Of a stretch of 64,000 bases of DNA, positions 35,540 to 43,483 are shown in pieces. How positions within the stretch are numbered: position 1 is the first letter of the stretch; each line of letters opens with the position of its first letter. Source of the DNA: Desulforamulus ruminis DSM 2154 (GTDB taxonomy: Bacteria; Bacillota; Desulfotomaculia; Desulfotomaculales; Desulfotomaculaceae); assembly GCF_000215085.1 (NCBI RefSeq), contig NC_015589.1, forward strand, positions 682,001-746,000, in the 5' to 3' direction. The notes below the pieces were generated by a model. The model searched no databases, was not told the origin of the DNA, and saw nothing but the letters and a program-made list of their open reading frames with translations. The position numbers and the translations under genes were made by a program.

Positions 35540-36027
35540 TGTGGCGGTCACATTTGGTCATGGGCCTGGGGGCCGGGTATCTGGTTTCGGGGTTTGATCC
35601 GGTTTTGCTGGCGGCAGCGGGACTGGGATCTCTCCTGCCGGACCTGGATCATCCAAACAGCTGGATCGGCAGCAGAATACCGATTCTTCCCACGATTGCG
35701 AGGGGAGTTCTGGGGCACCGGGGGGCGCTGCATAGCCTGGCGGCCACCCTTGCTCTGGGCGGGATTATCGGTTTGCTGTGGGGCCGGGAGATAGGCTTAG
35801 CGATGGCGGCCGGGTATCTGGCGCATTTAGCGGGAGACATGTTGACCCTGTCCGGCGTTCCCCTGCTGTGGCCGTTACCGGTTATGGTGCGGATTCCCCT
35901 GGTGAAAACCGGCGGCTTGCTGGAACGGTTTGTGGTCTTTCCGGCATTGACACTGGGCCTGGTTTACTGGGCAGTGCTGCCGGAGGTATCCGGCTATGTG
36001 GGGAGGGTGATGGCTTGGTTAACCTAA
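35536..36027 (+). CDS. YdjM-like membrane-bound metal-dependent hydrolase 1
   Basis: 163-aa polytopic protein of the YdjM/DUF457 type. Conserved residues are SHLVMG near the start, PDLDHP, GHRGALHS and AHLAGDML, a His/Asp set likely to bind metal at the membrane. GGGAGGTG precedes the ATG. It overlaps the VirD4 start by 13 bp. A second member of the family follows VirD4. Confidence 0.8.
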   Translation: MMWRSHLVMGLGAGYLVSGFDPVLLAAAGLGSLLPDLDHPNSWIGSRIPILPTIARGVLGHRGALHSLAATLALGGIIGLLWGREIGLAMAAGYLAHLAGDMLTLSGVPLLWPLPVMVRIPLVKTGGLLERFVVFPALTLGLVYWAVLPEVSGYVGRVMAWLT

Positions 36028-38075
36028 AAAAAGATCGTATTGTGATGTACTCGCTGTTGGCGGTGGTCTTTTTAGCACTGGTTTTCATCGCCCATGGACT
36101 GGCTCTAATGTTTATCTGCATGGGTGCTGCATGGTGGGTCAGAGAGAAAAAGCTTCAGGCCCCAGTCATTGTTGTGGTGATTACCATTGGAATGGGGCTG
36201 CTTGGTGGGTACGGAATGAATCTCATTCAGAAAATACCAAGGTTTGATGAGGGGTCCGGGAATTGGCTGAAACCCGAAGTTCAGGATGTTTCTGTTCGAT
36301 CTTGGTTTACTGCCAGGGATTTAAGAAACCCCGCAGACCGGGCAGGACATACCGGAGTGCTGTTGGGAAGTTTGCTGGGGTTTGCAGTTGCGGTGGGGAT
36401 GATGAGACGCAGACGCCGGATGCATGGACCGGGAGTGGTTCAGGGAAGGCCGTTGGTGAAAAAGGATAGTGGTTGGGCCGACGAAAAAGAGGCTGCCAAA
36501 TTATGTGAATTTGGGCCTCCAAAGCCGGGCAAGTACGGCGGAGGGGTGATCATCGGGAAGTTGAACGGCCGCATTTTGCGGGTCATCATCGGCCGCATGG
36601 CTATTGCAGCTCACACCGCCATTTTTGGAGCCACGGGGGCCGGAAAAACCTTTGGCTGGGTTCTGCCGAATATCATAGCTGCGGCCCATGACGGTTGGTC
36701 CATGGTGATTTCGGACCCAAAAGGGGAGTTGGTGGCCGGAAAGTGGAATGGCAAGGGGGAGTATGAGCCGGGCATTGCGGACTGGCTGAAGACCCAGGGC
36801 TACAATGTGATCGTCCTGAATTTTAAAGATCCGGGACAGGGGAGTCATCGCTGGAATCCCTTGTTTGAAGCGAGAGATGAGGGCGAATTCCGGCAGGTTT
36901 GCGAAGCCATGATTCTCAGTGCCGGGAAAGAAAATCCGTTCTTTGCCGGGGGCGAATCCAACCTCTTCACGGCGCTTATGGGGCTGACCCGGTACGGGAG
37001 TTTTCTGGAGGAAGAAATGCGGCATATGCGAACGGTGCTGACGCTGCTCTCCTGGCCGGTGGAAAAACTGGATGAGGCTTTTGAGAAAGAGTTCCGGTCG
37101 GGCCGTCTGCCGGTCTATTATTATGAGAAATGGCGGGGGGCGGTCGGCATGTTTAATAACTTTGCCACCGGGGTGCAGAACAAAGTAGCGGTGATGACGG
37201 ATGGTCCCTTAGCGGCCCTGACCGCCGGGCATGATGTTAATCTCCTGGATCTCGCCACCAAGAAAACCGCGCTGTTTTGTATCCTCCCGACCATTGGGGA
37301 TTTAAGGCCGTTACTGACGGCTTTTTATTTTTTGCTTTTTAAGCGTCTGGTGGAATATGCGGAGGCCAATAACAATCGGCTTCCGATTCCCGTTCGGTTT
37401 ATCCTTGATGAGTTTGCCAACATCGGTCGAATTCCGAACTTTAACAACCGGATTTCGTTCGACCGGGGACTGGGGATCTGCTACAACTACATTGTCCAGT
37501 CCCGCACCCAGTTGAACAGCCTCTATGGGGCGGATGTGGCCGAGACGTTTTTAGGGAATACCGATATCCGCATGGCCCTGCGGGTTAATGACGATAAAAC
37601 GGCCGGGTACTTTACCCGGCAGCTGGGCAGTGCGGATGTGTGGGATGTTTCCCAGAGAAAAGACGTGACCTGGCCCTGGAAGCGGGTGGAGATCCCCAAA
37701 AAGACGGAGAGTAAGAAGAAGATGGATCTCTTGTTCCCCTGGCAGTTTTATGAGATGGAATTCTTTACGTCCGTGGTTCGGATTCCCACCTGCCGGCCTT
37801 TTTATCTGGACACGGTGGCCTTCTCGGACCTGAAAGAGTTTAAGGAGTTATCCAGGGAACCCAAAACCATTGCGGATTTTGCCCCGGCGGTACCGAAGCA
37901 GGTACCCACCCCGCCGATTCCCAGTCCGGTGGAAGAAGCAGAAGGGATTGAGGAACTGCCAAAGAGGAAGAGGAAAGGGTCGAAGGGAAACCCGGTTGAG
38001 CCTCTGCCGGATGTGGCCGGGATTTTGGAAGCGGACCCCGGGGATAACGATATTATGCGGATGTTTGGGAGTTAG
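36015..38075 (+). CDS. virD4: VirD4/TraG-family coupling protein
   Basis: 686-aa ATPase that brings DNA to the secretion channel. TTG at 36015 is chosen because GGGAGGG lies 7 bp upstream and the product then opens with two membrane segments; the frame is open further upstream but overlaps the previous gene. Walker A GATGAGKT is at 205-212, SDPKGE follows, Walker B FILDEFANIG lies near 459, and SRTQLNSLYG is typical of the family. A disordered acidic/basic tail ends the protein. All motifs intact. Confidence 0.93.
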   Translation: MVNLKKDRIVMYSLLAVVFLALVFIAHGLALMFICMGAAWWVREKKLQAPVIVVVITIGMGLLGGYGMNLIQKIPRFDEGSGNWLKPEVQDVSVRSWFTARDLRNPADRAGHTGVLLGSLLGFAVAVGMMRRRRRMHGPGVVQGRPLVKKDSGWADEKEAAKLCEFGPPKPGKYGGGVIIGKLNGRILRVIIGRMAIAAHTAIFGATGAGKTFGWVLPNIIAAAHDGWSMVISDPKGELVAGKWNGKGEYEPGIADWLKTQGYNVIVLNFKDPGQGSHRWNPLFEARDEGEFRQVCEAMILSAGKENPFFAGGESNLFTALMGLTRYGSFLEEEMRHMRTVLTLLSWPVEKLDEAFEKEFRSGRLPVYYYEKWRGAVGMFNNFATGVQNKVAVMTDGPLAALTAGHDVNLLDLATKKTALFCILPTIGDLRPLLTAFYFLLFKRLVEYAEANNNRLPIPVRFILDEFANIGRIPNFNNRISFDRGLGICYNYIVQSRTQLNSLYGADVAETFLGNTDIRMALRVNDDKTAGYFTRQLGSADVWDVSQRKDVTWPWKRVEIPKKTESKKKMDLLFPWQFYEMEFFTSVVRIPTCRPFYLDTVAFSDLKEFKELSREPKTIADFAPAVPKQVPTPPIPSPVEEAEGIEELPKRKRKGSKGNPVEPLPDVAGILEADPGDNDIMRMFGS

Positions 38076-38086
38076 GAGTTGGTGAG

Positions 38087-38626
38087 ATGACGGGCATTAC
38101 TCATGCGGCGGCCGGCTCGGTTCTGGGGGCAGCTATAGCAGTGTGGGGCGGGCAGGAGATGATTGGCGCCGTAGTCGGGGCTGCGGCAGCGCTGCTTCCG
38201 GATGTGGATCACCCCGGCAGTTACGCCGGCCGGGGGTTCCGGCCCCTGGCAGTTTGGCTGGAGCGAAAGTATGGCCACCGGGACAGCCCCACCCATACGC
38301 TGCTGTTTTGTATTACCGTGGGATTGGTCTTCGGCGTTTTGGCCGCCGTTGCCTTTGGCAGTGCGCTTTTAGTCCTTTCCGCAATAGCCGGGGCCGTATC
38401 CCATCTCTTACTGGACGGGTTGACACGCAGCAGCATCCGGCCATTGCGATTGTTTTTACCGAGACTGCCCCGGAAATGGGAGCCGGTAAAGGCGAAACTG
38501 GAAAAAGCATCCTGGACCCGGAAGAAATGGAGTGGACCTATTTCCACCGGGAAGGATCTCCGGGAGTTTGTTTTAGCAGTACTCTGCTTTTCGTTAACCC
38601 TGATAATTTTTGGCATAAAATCTTAA
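38087..38626 (+). CDS. YdjM-like membrane-bound metal-dependent hydrolase 2
   Basis: 179-aa polytopic protein related to the one at 35536: ITHAAAGS, PDVDHPGSY, GHRDSPTHTLLF and SHLLLDGLT provide the conserved His/Asp residues. ATG at 38087, 12 bp after virD4. The last part is basic, with one further hydrophobic segment. Flanking of VirD4 on both sides by the same family suggests a shared membrane role. Confidence 0.8.
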   Translation: MTGITHAAAGSVLGAAIAVWGGQEMIGAVVGAAAALLPDVDHPGSYAGRGFRPLAVWLERKYGHRDSPTHTLLFCITVGLVFGVLAAVAFGSALLVLSAIAGAVSHLLLDGLTRSSIRPLRLFLPRLPRKWEPVKAKLEKASWTRKKWSGPISTGKDLREFVLAVLCFSLTLIIFGIKS

Positions 38627-38643
38627 ACGAAAGGAAGATCAAA

Positions 38644-39459
38644 ATGATGTACAAACCTGAAGGATATAGCATTACGGCGGATCGCTGGGAGCAGCTGCAC
38701 GAGGCAAAAAAGCGGGGGTTTCCGGTAGAGGGAACGGTGGAGCGAGTTACCTGGGTTGAAGAGAAGCCGGTTTGGGTATTGGACATGGGAGAAGAGATAC
38801 CCGGGATGGTCCCTTTCGGTGAGACCGGACTGGAAAGGGAGGAAATGGCCAGTCGCTTCATCGGTCAGAAGGTATGGGTGAAGGTACGGCGGTTGGATGC
38901 GGGGACACGATCAGTCATTTGCTCCCGCAAAGAAGTGGTTGAGGATGCCGCCGAGAGGTTCTTTAAGGAGATCAAACCCGGAGATGTAATTCCGGTGGTT
39001 GTGAAGGCGGTTTTGGCCAAGACTGAAGAAAAACCGGAACGGCTGCAGGTGGATGTAGGGGGCGGGGTATTGGTGGAAGTATCCCGCAAAAACGCAACCC
39101 GAAGTCAGGTACGTCGTTTGGTGGAGCTTTATCCTCCTGGGACTTCGGTTCGAGCCCGGGTGATCCAGGCTGATCGGGAGTCGAATGCCATCCAGGTGTC
39201 TTTGGTGGACGAAAAGAACCCCTGGGAGGGTTTTTTAGTCCAGCGGGGGGACTTTCTGAAGGGACAGGTTATAAAGATGGTGAGTACAGAGAAAGATCAA
39301 CTGGTTCTGTTAGAAATTAAGCCGGGAATTATAGGCATTGCCAATCTGCCGCAGCGCGGCCGGCTGAAAAGGGGAGACGTGGTACCGGTGGCGGTAACCA
39401 TGGTTGACCCGGAGAAGGAAAAGCTTCATCTCAGGATACGGGGTGTTCGATTGGCCTAA
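38644..39459 (+). CDS. Multi-S1/OB-fold protein, probably RNA-binding
   Basis: 271-aa protein, ATG at 38644 behind AAAGGAAG; the longer upstream frame overlaps the previous gene and is not used. At least three S1-like units are visible (VEGTVERVTW...GMVPFGE; PGDVIPVVVKAVL...VEVSRKNATR; GDFLKGQVIKMVS...IGIANLP). S1 proteins bind RNA or single-stranded DNA. Its place after VirD4 is unusual and suggests handling of transfer DNA or of element mRNA. Confidence 0.7.
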   Translation: MMYKPEGYSITADRWEQLHEAKKRGFPVEGTVERVTWVEEKPVWVLDMGEEIPGMVPFGETGLEREEMASRFIGQKVWVKVRRLDAGTRSVICSRKEVVEDAAERFFKEIKPGDVIPVVVKAVLAKTEEKPERLQVDVGGGVLVEVSRKNATRSQVRRLVELYPPGTSVRARVIQADRESNAIQVSLVDEKNPWEGFLVQRGDFLKGQVIKMVSTEKDQLVLLEIKPGIIGIANLPQRGRLKRGDVVPVAVTMVDPEKEKLHLRIRGVRLA

Positions 39460-39476
39460 AGGGAGAGGGATACAGC

Positions 39477-39974
39477 ATGACGGTATTGGTAGATCAAAGA
39501 AAATCGCCCGGGCTGATCACCAGCCCCCGGGCGGAAAGGGTATTATGTTTTTTAGAGAGCTGCGCCGGTGCTTCGGAAGAAGCACTGGCCCTCCTTTTTC
39601 CTTTTTATCGACAGTCTCTCCGGATCTTACGGGGTTCGGGATATGCATTGCGCTGTTGGAAGCCCGGGGGCGAGGTGTTCTGGTGCCCGATGAATAAGCC
39701 ATTGCCGACGGATGACACCTATGCCGCCCGGTGTGCATTGGGATGGCTGGCCGCCCGGTTTGCGGAGAGCGGAGCGGAGCTGCAGGGTCGGGTGGCCGTA
39801 CTGAAGAACCGGCAGAGGCTGCGGGTCTATGTTGTGCCGCCGGTACCTCCGGAGAACGAGGAGCCGGGATTGGCGGTATTGTTGGAAAAGGTGGTTTTGC
39901 CCAAAGGGTGGTATTCGGTGTCGGCTGCTCAGTTGCCGAAAATGAAGCTATCGGACTGTGTGCGGAAAATGTGA
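39477..39974 (+). CDS. Hypothetical protein
   Basis: 165-aa soluble protein, ATG behind GGGAGAGGG. The N-terminal part (AERVLCFLESCAGASEEALALLF) may form a helix-turn-helix, and a basic middle follows. Last gene of the VirD4 block. No family recognised. Confidence 0.55.
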   Translation: MTVLVDQRKSPGLITSPRAERVLCFLESCAGASEEALALLFPFYRQSLRILRGSGYALRCWKPGGEVFWCPMNKPLPTDDTYAARCALGWLAARFAESGAELQGRVAVLKNRQRLRVYVVPPVPPENEEPGLAVLLEKVVLPKGWYSVSAAQLPKMKLSDCVRKM

Positions 39975-40118
39975 AGAAAAAAAGAATAGTAGCGAAAAAT
40001 GCAAAAATTATAGGTCCTAGTATTAGTATTTTATGGTAATATGTAAATGGGAATACATAGCGAACAAACGGGTCTCACCTGCCGGGGATGGAAACATCCG
40101 GAAAGGGGGTGGGACGGG

Positions 40119-40208
40119 ATGATTACTATAGGTGATACAGTTCAAATTGTTATAGCAGTAATACTCCTGTTGACCCTCGTAGTTCAATTGACGAACCGAA
40201 GCAAGTAA
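40119..40208 (+). CDS. Holin-like type I toxin peptide (TxpA/Fst-like)
   Basis: 29-aa peptide with ATG behind AAAGGGGGTGGGACGGG. It is one hydrophobic helix (VQIVIAVILLLTLVVQL) ending in a polar, basic tail (TNRSK), the pattern of membrane-active type I toxins. A bidirectional terminator follows and an antisense promoter lies beyond it, which fits control by a converging RNA. Confidence 0.72.
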   Translation: MITIGDTVQIVIAVILLLTLVVQLTNRSK

Positions 40209-40213
40209 TTAAA

Positions 40214-40245
40214 AACCCTTAAGCTGTTCCCGCAGCTTAAGGGTT
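40214..40245. terminator. Bidirectional terminator between toxin and antisense RNA
   Basis: Perfect 13-bp stem AACCCTTAAGCTG/CAGCTTAAGGGTT with loop TTCCCG. The A run on the left (40211-40215) acts as a T run for the opposite strand. Confidence 0.85.
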
Positions 40246-40375
40246 CTAGATGAAAACCTCGGTAGGTCGAGGCAACCACGCCGTTTTGTTCGTTAACAGT
40301 ATTCCCACTTTTATTATCTCATAATAAAAGTATATATAAAGAATATATTTATATCAATGCTTTTATTATTTTCTC
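40214..40375 (-). ncRNA. Putative antisense RNA of the type I toxin
   Basis: On the minus strand a TTGACT box lies at 40388-40383, with AT-rich -10 candidates 15-17 bp further on. Transcription would run leftwards to the shared terminator. Its early sequence GGGAATACTGTTAACGAAC (about 40308-40290) resembles the 5' part of the toxin mRNA (GGGAATACATAGCGAACAAA, 40050-40069). The exact 5' end is uncertain. Confidence 0.5.
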
Positions 40376-40402
40376 GCAAATAAAGTCAAGTAAAAAACCA
40401 TA

Positions 40403-40432
40403 TTGACAGAGTAAACGGAGGTCTGCTAAGAT
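40403..40432 (+). promoter_or_regulatory. Promoter of structured RNA copy 1
   Basis: TTGACA, 18-bp spacer, TAAGAT. The same arrangement precedes copy 2 at 52256-52285 (TTGACA, 18 bp, TAAAAT). Confidence 0.8.
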
Positions 40433-40438
40433 TTGGAT

Positions 40439-40705
40439 ATACAGGGAGAAAAACCTGTATCCGTTTCTCACCCGGTGTGGTGACTTGATTCCGATGTGGG
40501 GAAATTATTCCGATCGGAGGAAGTACCGTTTAACCATTAGATGGTTTTGGCGGCGAATGCCGAGCGTGATTTTAGGTTACGCCCTTCTGTGGCAGGAAGG
40601 ATACATGCTGCTACTAGCACAACCTTAAGGTTCGTGTGACGAGTGCCCAACCGGGTTATGAGAATTTTGAGAGTATGGAAAGGACCTGACTGGGTCTTTT
40701 TGTGT
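40439..40705 (+). ncRNA. Structured RNA of unknown class, copy 1
   Basis: About 265 nt from a good promoter to a T-run terminator (GACC/GGTC, then five T, near 40700). Stems shared with copy 2 at 52292 are ACAGG/CCTGT, TCACC/GGTGA, AACCAT/ATGGTT, CGGC/GCCG, GCGTGAT/GTTACGC and CCTTC/GAAGG. Invariant segments include CTGTATCCGTTTCTCACCC and TGTGGTGACTTGA. Several stems differ from copy 2 by base-pair-preserving changes, which indicates selection on the fold. No open reading frame runs through it. I do not recognise the class. Confidence 0.75.
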
Positions 40706-40753
40706 TTTTAACTGAGCAATCCGGTTTTCCGGCAAAATATATAAAGGCTTATT

Positions 40754-40826
40754 ACGGCCACCGCAAGAGTTATCTCATTAGCGCGATGAGAGTTTCGGCA
40801 ACTTTTGTGTGTGGCCGTTTTTTGTT
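40754..40826 (+). ncRNA. Hairpin RNA/terminator following structured RNA copy 1
   Basis: Outer stem ACGGCCAC/GTGGCCGT with an inner ATCTCAT/ATGAGAG stem, followed by a T run. A related element (ACGGCCACTGC/GCAGTGGCCGT, T run) follows copy 2 at 52552, so the two-part arrangement is conserved. Confidence 0.6.
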
Positions 40827-40882
40827 TTTATATAGACATCGGGGCGGCGGCCCCAATCAATCACTTTCAAGAGGAGGTGATA

Positions 40883-41179
40883 TTGGGGACGCCGGCCGAA
40901 GGGCGGACCCCTATGTCTATGGCAAGAGTGTTGAATATGGTGAAGAACAAAAAAGGGACGTATGTGTACAAGTATCAGTATACCATACGGTATCGGATGA
41001 ATCAGATTACAGCATGGACCATGACTAAATTACAGGCTGGTTGTTTGCTTGTGTTAAAGCCGGTTCTTGTTGTACTTCTATCGATTGCGCTGGTGGCGAT
41101 GTTTATCGGAAAGATCGGATATATATCCGGAAGATCCATTCAGCGCCGGTTGGTACCCAGGCTTTTGGCCTGGCTGTAA
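40883..41179 (+). CDS. Small membrane protein
   Basis: 98-aa protein. TTG at 40883 follows GAGGAGG; earlier in-frame starts lie inside the RNA hairpin. The basic N-terminal half has a Tyr-rich stretch (YVYKYQYTIRYRM), then one or two membrane segments (LVLKPVLVVLLSIALVAMFI) and a basic end. No family recognised. Confidence 0.5.
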   Translation: MGTPAEGRTPMSMARVLNMVKNKKGTYVYKYQYTIRYRMNQITAWTMTKLQAGCLLVLKPVLVVLLSIALVAMFIGKIGYISGRSIQRRLVPRLLAWL

Positions 41180-41211
41180 GTTTAAAAATTAAAATTTAGG
41201 GAGGAATATAC

Positions 41212-41871
41212 ATGATGTTGAAATTAGCAGAGAAGTTGACCGGGAAAGGCATTGAGGATTGCGTCCTGCAGTACCATATAGCCCGGGGAAACAAGAATGA
41301 TTTGCTTAGTAAGATTAAAGTGAGAGAGGCGGCTATTAGTCACCCCTCATACAGGGAGCAGGATAAAGTTCTACAAGACATGTATAAAGAAATGAGCGAG
41401 GCCAGAGCAGCAGTCGCAATTGCGGAGGCTGCTTTGGAGAAGGCAAAGGCGGAACAAACCGGGCTAATCAGTTTGGTTGGTTTGCTGTCCGCATCGATCC
41501 AGTCAGGGAAAGAAACCTCTGAAATCGAAGCGGCAATTGCAAAGATCATTGATCTTGATCCGGGGAGCTTGCCGAAAGAGAAAGAAGAAGCACAGGAAGG
41601 TACTAAATCTCAGCCCTCGTCGCATGGAACTGAAACGCAAGGGGACGAGATGGAGTCCAAAGTATTTAAGGTTCTGGAAACTCGACCGGGAAAAAGCGAA
41701 GGAACCGTTCGAGCTTATTGTGAGGCACGGGATGGGTCCAAGCATGCTGTATTTGCCAAAAATGGAAACGGTAAGAAACTACTCGAGTCCATAGACAAAT
41801 TGGTTTTCGTAAAGTATCGACCAGGAAACAAGGGCCTTATTGCATTTGCCGTGGAAATATTAAATTCTTAG
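41212..41871 (+). CDS. Coiled-coil protein with small C-terminal domain
   Basis: 219-aa protein, ATG behind AGGGAGG. Residues about 55-90 form an Ala/Glu-rich coiled coil (EARAAVAIAEAALEKAKAE). A charged linker leads to a C-terminal beta-rich domain of about 70 residues (VFKVLETRPGKSEGTVRAYC...VFVKYRPGNKGLIAFAVE) that may be an OB fold. Function unknown. Confidence 0.6.
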   Translation: MMLKLAEKLTGKGIEDCVLQYHIARGNKNDLLSKIKVREAAISHPSYREQDKVLQDMYKEMSEARAAVAIAEAALEKAKAEQTGLISLVGLLSASIQSGKETSEIEAAIAKIIDLDPGSLPKEKEEAQEGTKSQPSSHGTETQGDEMESKVFKVLETRPGKSEGTVRAYCEARDGSKHAVFAKNGNGKKLLESIDKLVFVKYRPGNKGLIAFAVEILNS

Positions 41872-41886
41872 GGAGCAAAAATAAAT

Positions 41887-41902
41887 GTTCACTTAAGTGA
41901 AC
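41887..41902. promoter_or_regulatory. 16-bp palindrome, site 4
   Basis: GTTCACTTAAGTGAAC, 38 bp before a 22-codon ORF. Confidence 0.65.
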
Positions 41903-41939
41903 AAGGGAGTTTTATAAAAACAGATAGGAGTGGAATTTA

Positions 41940-42008
41940 ATGAGTGAGGATACAATCGTTTTATTGCTGGCGCTAATACAGTGCTACCTAGACTCAATAG
42001 ATCTTTGA
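41940..42008 (+). CDS. Very small hydrophobic peptide
   Basis: 22-aa peptide (MSEDTIVLLLALIQCYLDSI then DL), ATG behind TAGGAGTGG and followed at once by a terminator. A short hydrophobic helix with acidic ends; it could be a regulatory or membrane-active peptide. Support is only the ribosome-binding site, terminator and palindrome upstream. Confidence 0.4.
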   Translation: MSEDTIVLLLALIQCYLDSIDL

Positions 42009-42014
42009 GAGGAG

Positions 42015-42050
42015 AGAGAACGCTTAAATTTTCGGCGTTCTCTTTCAATT
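42015..42050 (+). terminator. Intrinsic terminator
   Basis: Stem AGAGAACGC/GCGTTCTCT with an 11-nt loop, followed by TTCAATTTTT. Confidence 0.8.
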
Positions 42051-42065
42051 TTTGTGTAAGAAGTT

Positions 42066-42099
42066 TTTAAGAATGTTCACTTAAGTGAACATTCTTAAA
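42066..42099. promoter_or_regulatory. Palindrome site 5, extended to 34 bp
   Basis: The 16-bp core at 42075-42090 is flanked by TTTAAGAAT and ATTCTTAAA, giving a perfect 34-bp palindrome. It is the most extended of the six sites. Confidence 0.7.
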
Positions 42100-42170
42100 T
42101 TCTACATCTTTTACAGGGAGGATGTTGATATTAAAAAGAGGTAAAGTATGCAGAAAATGGCAAAAGTACA

Positions 42171-42413
42171 ATGAGTGAAACGGTGCCCTTTTCTTCTAAA
42201 ATGGATGCTGATGTGAAGAAAACACTAGAAGACTTGGTTGAAAAAAGTGGAGTGACGACGAAGGAGTTCATGGGCCGGTTGGTGATGAACTACCAAGCTG
42301 CCCAGGAACGTGAAAGCATGGGTCAGGTAAAAGAATTGGAGAATCTACGACATCACCTTGCACGAGTAGAAGAGGTTTATATTTCTTTCGTAAAAGCTGC
42401 CCAGGATCGCTAG
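42171..42413 (+). CDS. RHH-like/coiled-coil N-terminal part of a split gene
   Basis: 80-aa reading frame, ATG at 42171. Residues 1-45 (MDADVKKTLEDLVEKSGVTTKEFMGRLV) look like a ribbon-helix-helix domain. It stops at an in-frame TAG (42411-42413), after which the same frame continues open as Ala/Glu-rich coiled coil into the DUF2786 protein. The stop therefore seems to divide one original gene. Confidence 0.6.
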   Translation: MSETVPFSSKMDADVKKTLEDLVEKSGVTTKEFMGRLVMNYQAAQERESMGQVKELENLRHHLARVEEVYISFVKAAQDR

Positions 42414-42491
42414 GAGGCCGATGCTACTCGAATAAGTAAAGCGGAGGCAGACGCCCAGGCCGCCAAGGCCGAGGCACATGAAAGGGAGAGG

Positions 42492-43409
42492 ATGGCTGCG
42501 GAGGCCATTGATGCTGCTAATGAAAGGGTCCAACAAACAGAAGGCGAAGCAGCTATTGTTAGAGAACAGACTGACAAAGAATTAAATGAAATGAGTAGAG
42601 AATTAAATGAAATGAGAGAGGCTTTAGCCAGAGAAAAAGAAGCCCGGGAACAATCAACTAGAGTGGCAAGTTTTGCTGAACAGGCTGCCTCTGTTGCCGG
42701 ACGAAGATTAGGGAAGAGAGAGATAGAGGAGGATTATAAAGTGGAACAAGATAAGATCATTAACAAGATACGCAAGGTCCTTGCGTTAACGAAAAGTAAC
42801 TATCAGGAAGAAGCTCAGGCAGCTCTGTTGAAGGCACAGGAACTTATGGCTCAACATGGAATCACAATGTCTGAAATTGAGATCTCTTCAAAGGAAGTAG
42901 ACTTAGAAAAGCAGGTGGTTGACACATGCGTTTCAGAAAGCAGAAGAAACACCTGGTACGAAAAAAACTTATCTTCAATTATAGGTAAAAATTTTCGTTG
43001 TCATCCCTATGTAACAGGTGGTAAAGGGATCTATTTTATAGGATTAAAAGAAGATGTAGAAATTGCGAAAGAGATTTATTTGTATGCCCTTACCACGATG
43101 CTTTATTTAGCAACTAACTATGTAAAAGAGAACCGTAATAAAATAATTAGAATAACAAGTAAGCAATTAAAAAATGATTATATGATTGGGTTTCTTAATG
43201 GACTAAAAAAACGGTTTGAAGAACAGGTTGAATCAAAGGGATACGCTTTAATCTTGGCTAAGGATGCCCTGGTTGTACAAGCCGTAGAGGAGAAAAATTT
43301 AATAAAGAAAAAAGGCAGTAAAATTGTAATAGCAGGTTCTTTAGATGCCAGGCAAACCGGGTATCGGGATGGCCGTAACTTTAATGAGAATAAGAAAATG
43401 ATTCGCTAA
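42492..43409 (+). CDS. Coiled-coil plus DUF2786 protein, downstream part of a split gene
   Basis: 305 aa from ATG 42492; the frame is open from just after the TAG at 42411. A long coiled coil (about 1-75) is followed by a DUF2786 motif (IINKIRKVLALTKSNYQEEA then LLKAQELMAQHGI) and a C-terminal domain often found with it. GGGAGAGG abuts the ATG, so independent translation is possible but not well spaced. Function of the family is unknown; it is frequent on phages and plasmids. Confidence 0.7.
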   Translation: MAAEAIDAANERVQQTEGEAAIVREQTDKELNEMSRELNEMREALAREKEAREQSTRVASFAEQAASVAGRRLGKREIEEDYKVEQDKIINKIRKVLALTKSNYQEEAQAALLKAQELMAQHGITMSEIEISSKEVDLEKQVVDTCVSESRRNTWYEKNLSSIIGKNFRCHPYVTGGKGIYFIGLKEDVEIAKEIYLYALTTMLYLATNYVKENRNKIIRITSKQLKNDYMIGFLNGLKKRFEEQVESKGYALILAKDALVVQAVEEKNLIKKKGSKIVIAGSLDARQTGYRDGRNFNENKKMIR

Positions 43410-43483
43410 GAGGTATTGGTGGCCTGGTTCACTCCAGGCCGATCCTCTTAATATTTCCACAAGTAAAATTTATGGCGCCAACC

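Noticed and set aside
40439-40705. Interpretation as a T-box, cobalamin or c-di-GMP riboswitch
   Set aside because: The diagnostic conserved segments of those classes are not present, and the element ends in its own terminator well before the next gene.
42411-42413. UAG read as pyrrolysine
   Set aside because: Surrounding protein is a coiled coil, not a methyltransferase, and no pyl gene or PYLIS-like element is visible; a mutation or split gene is simpler.
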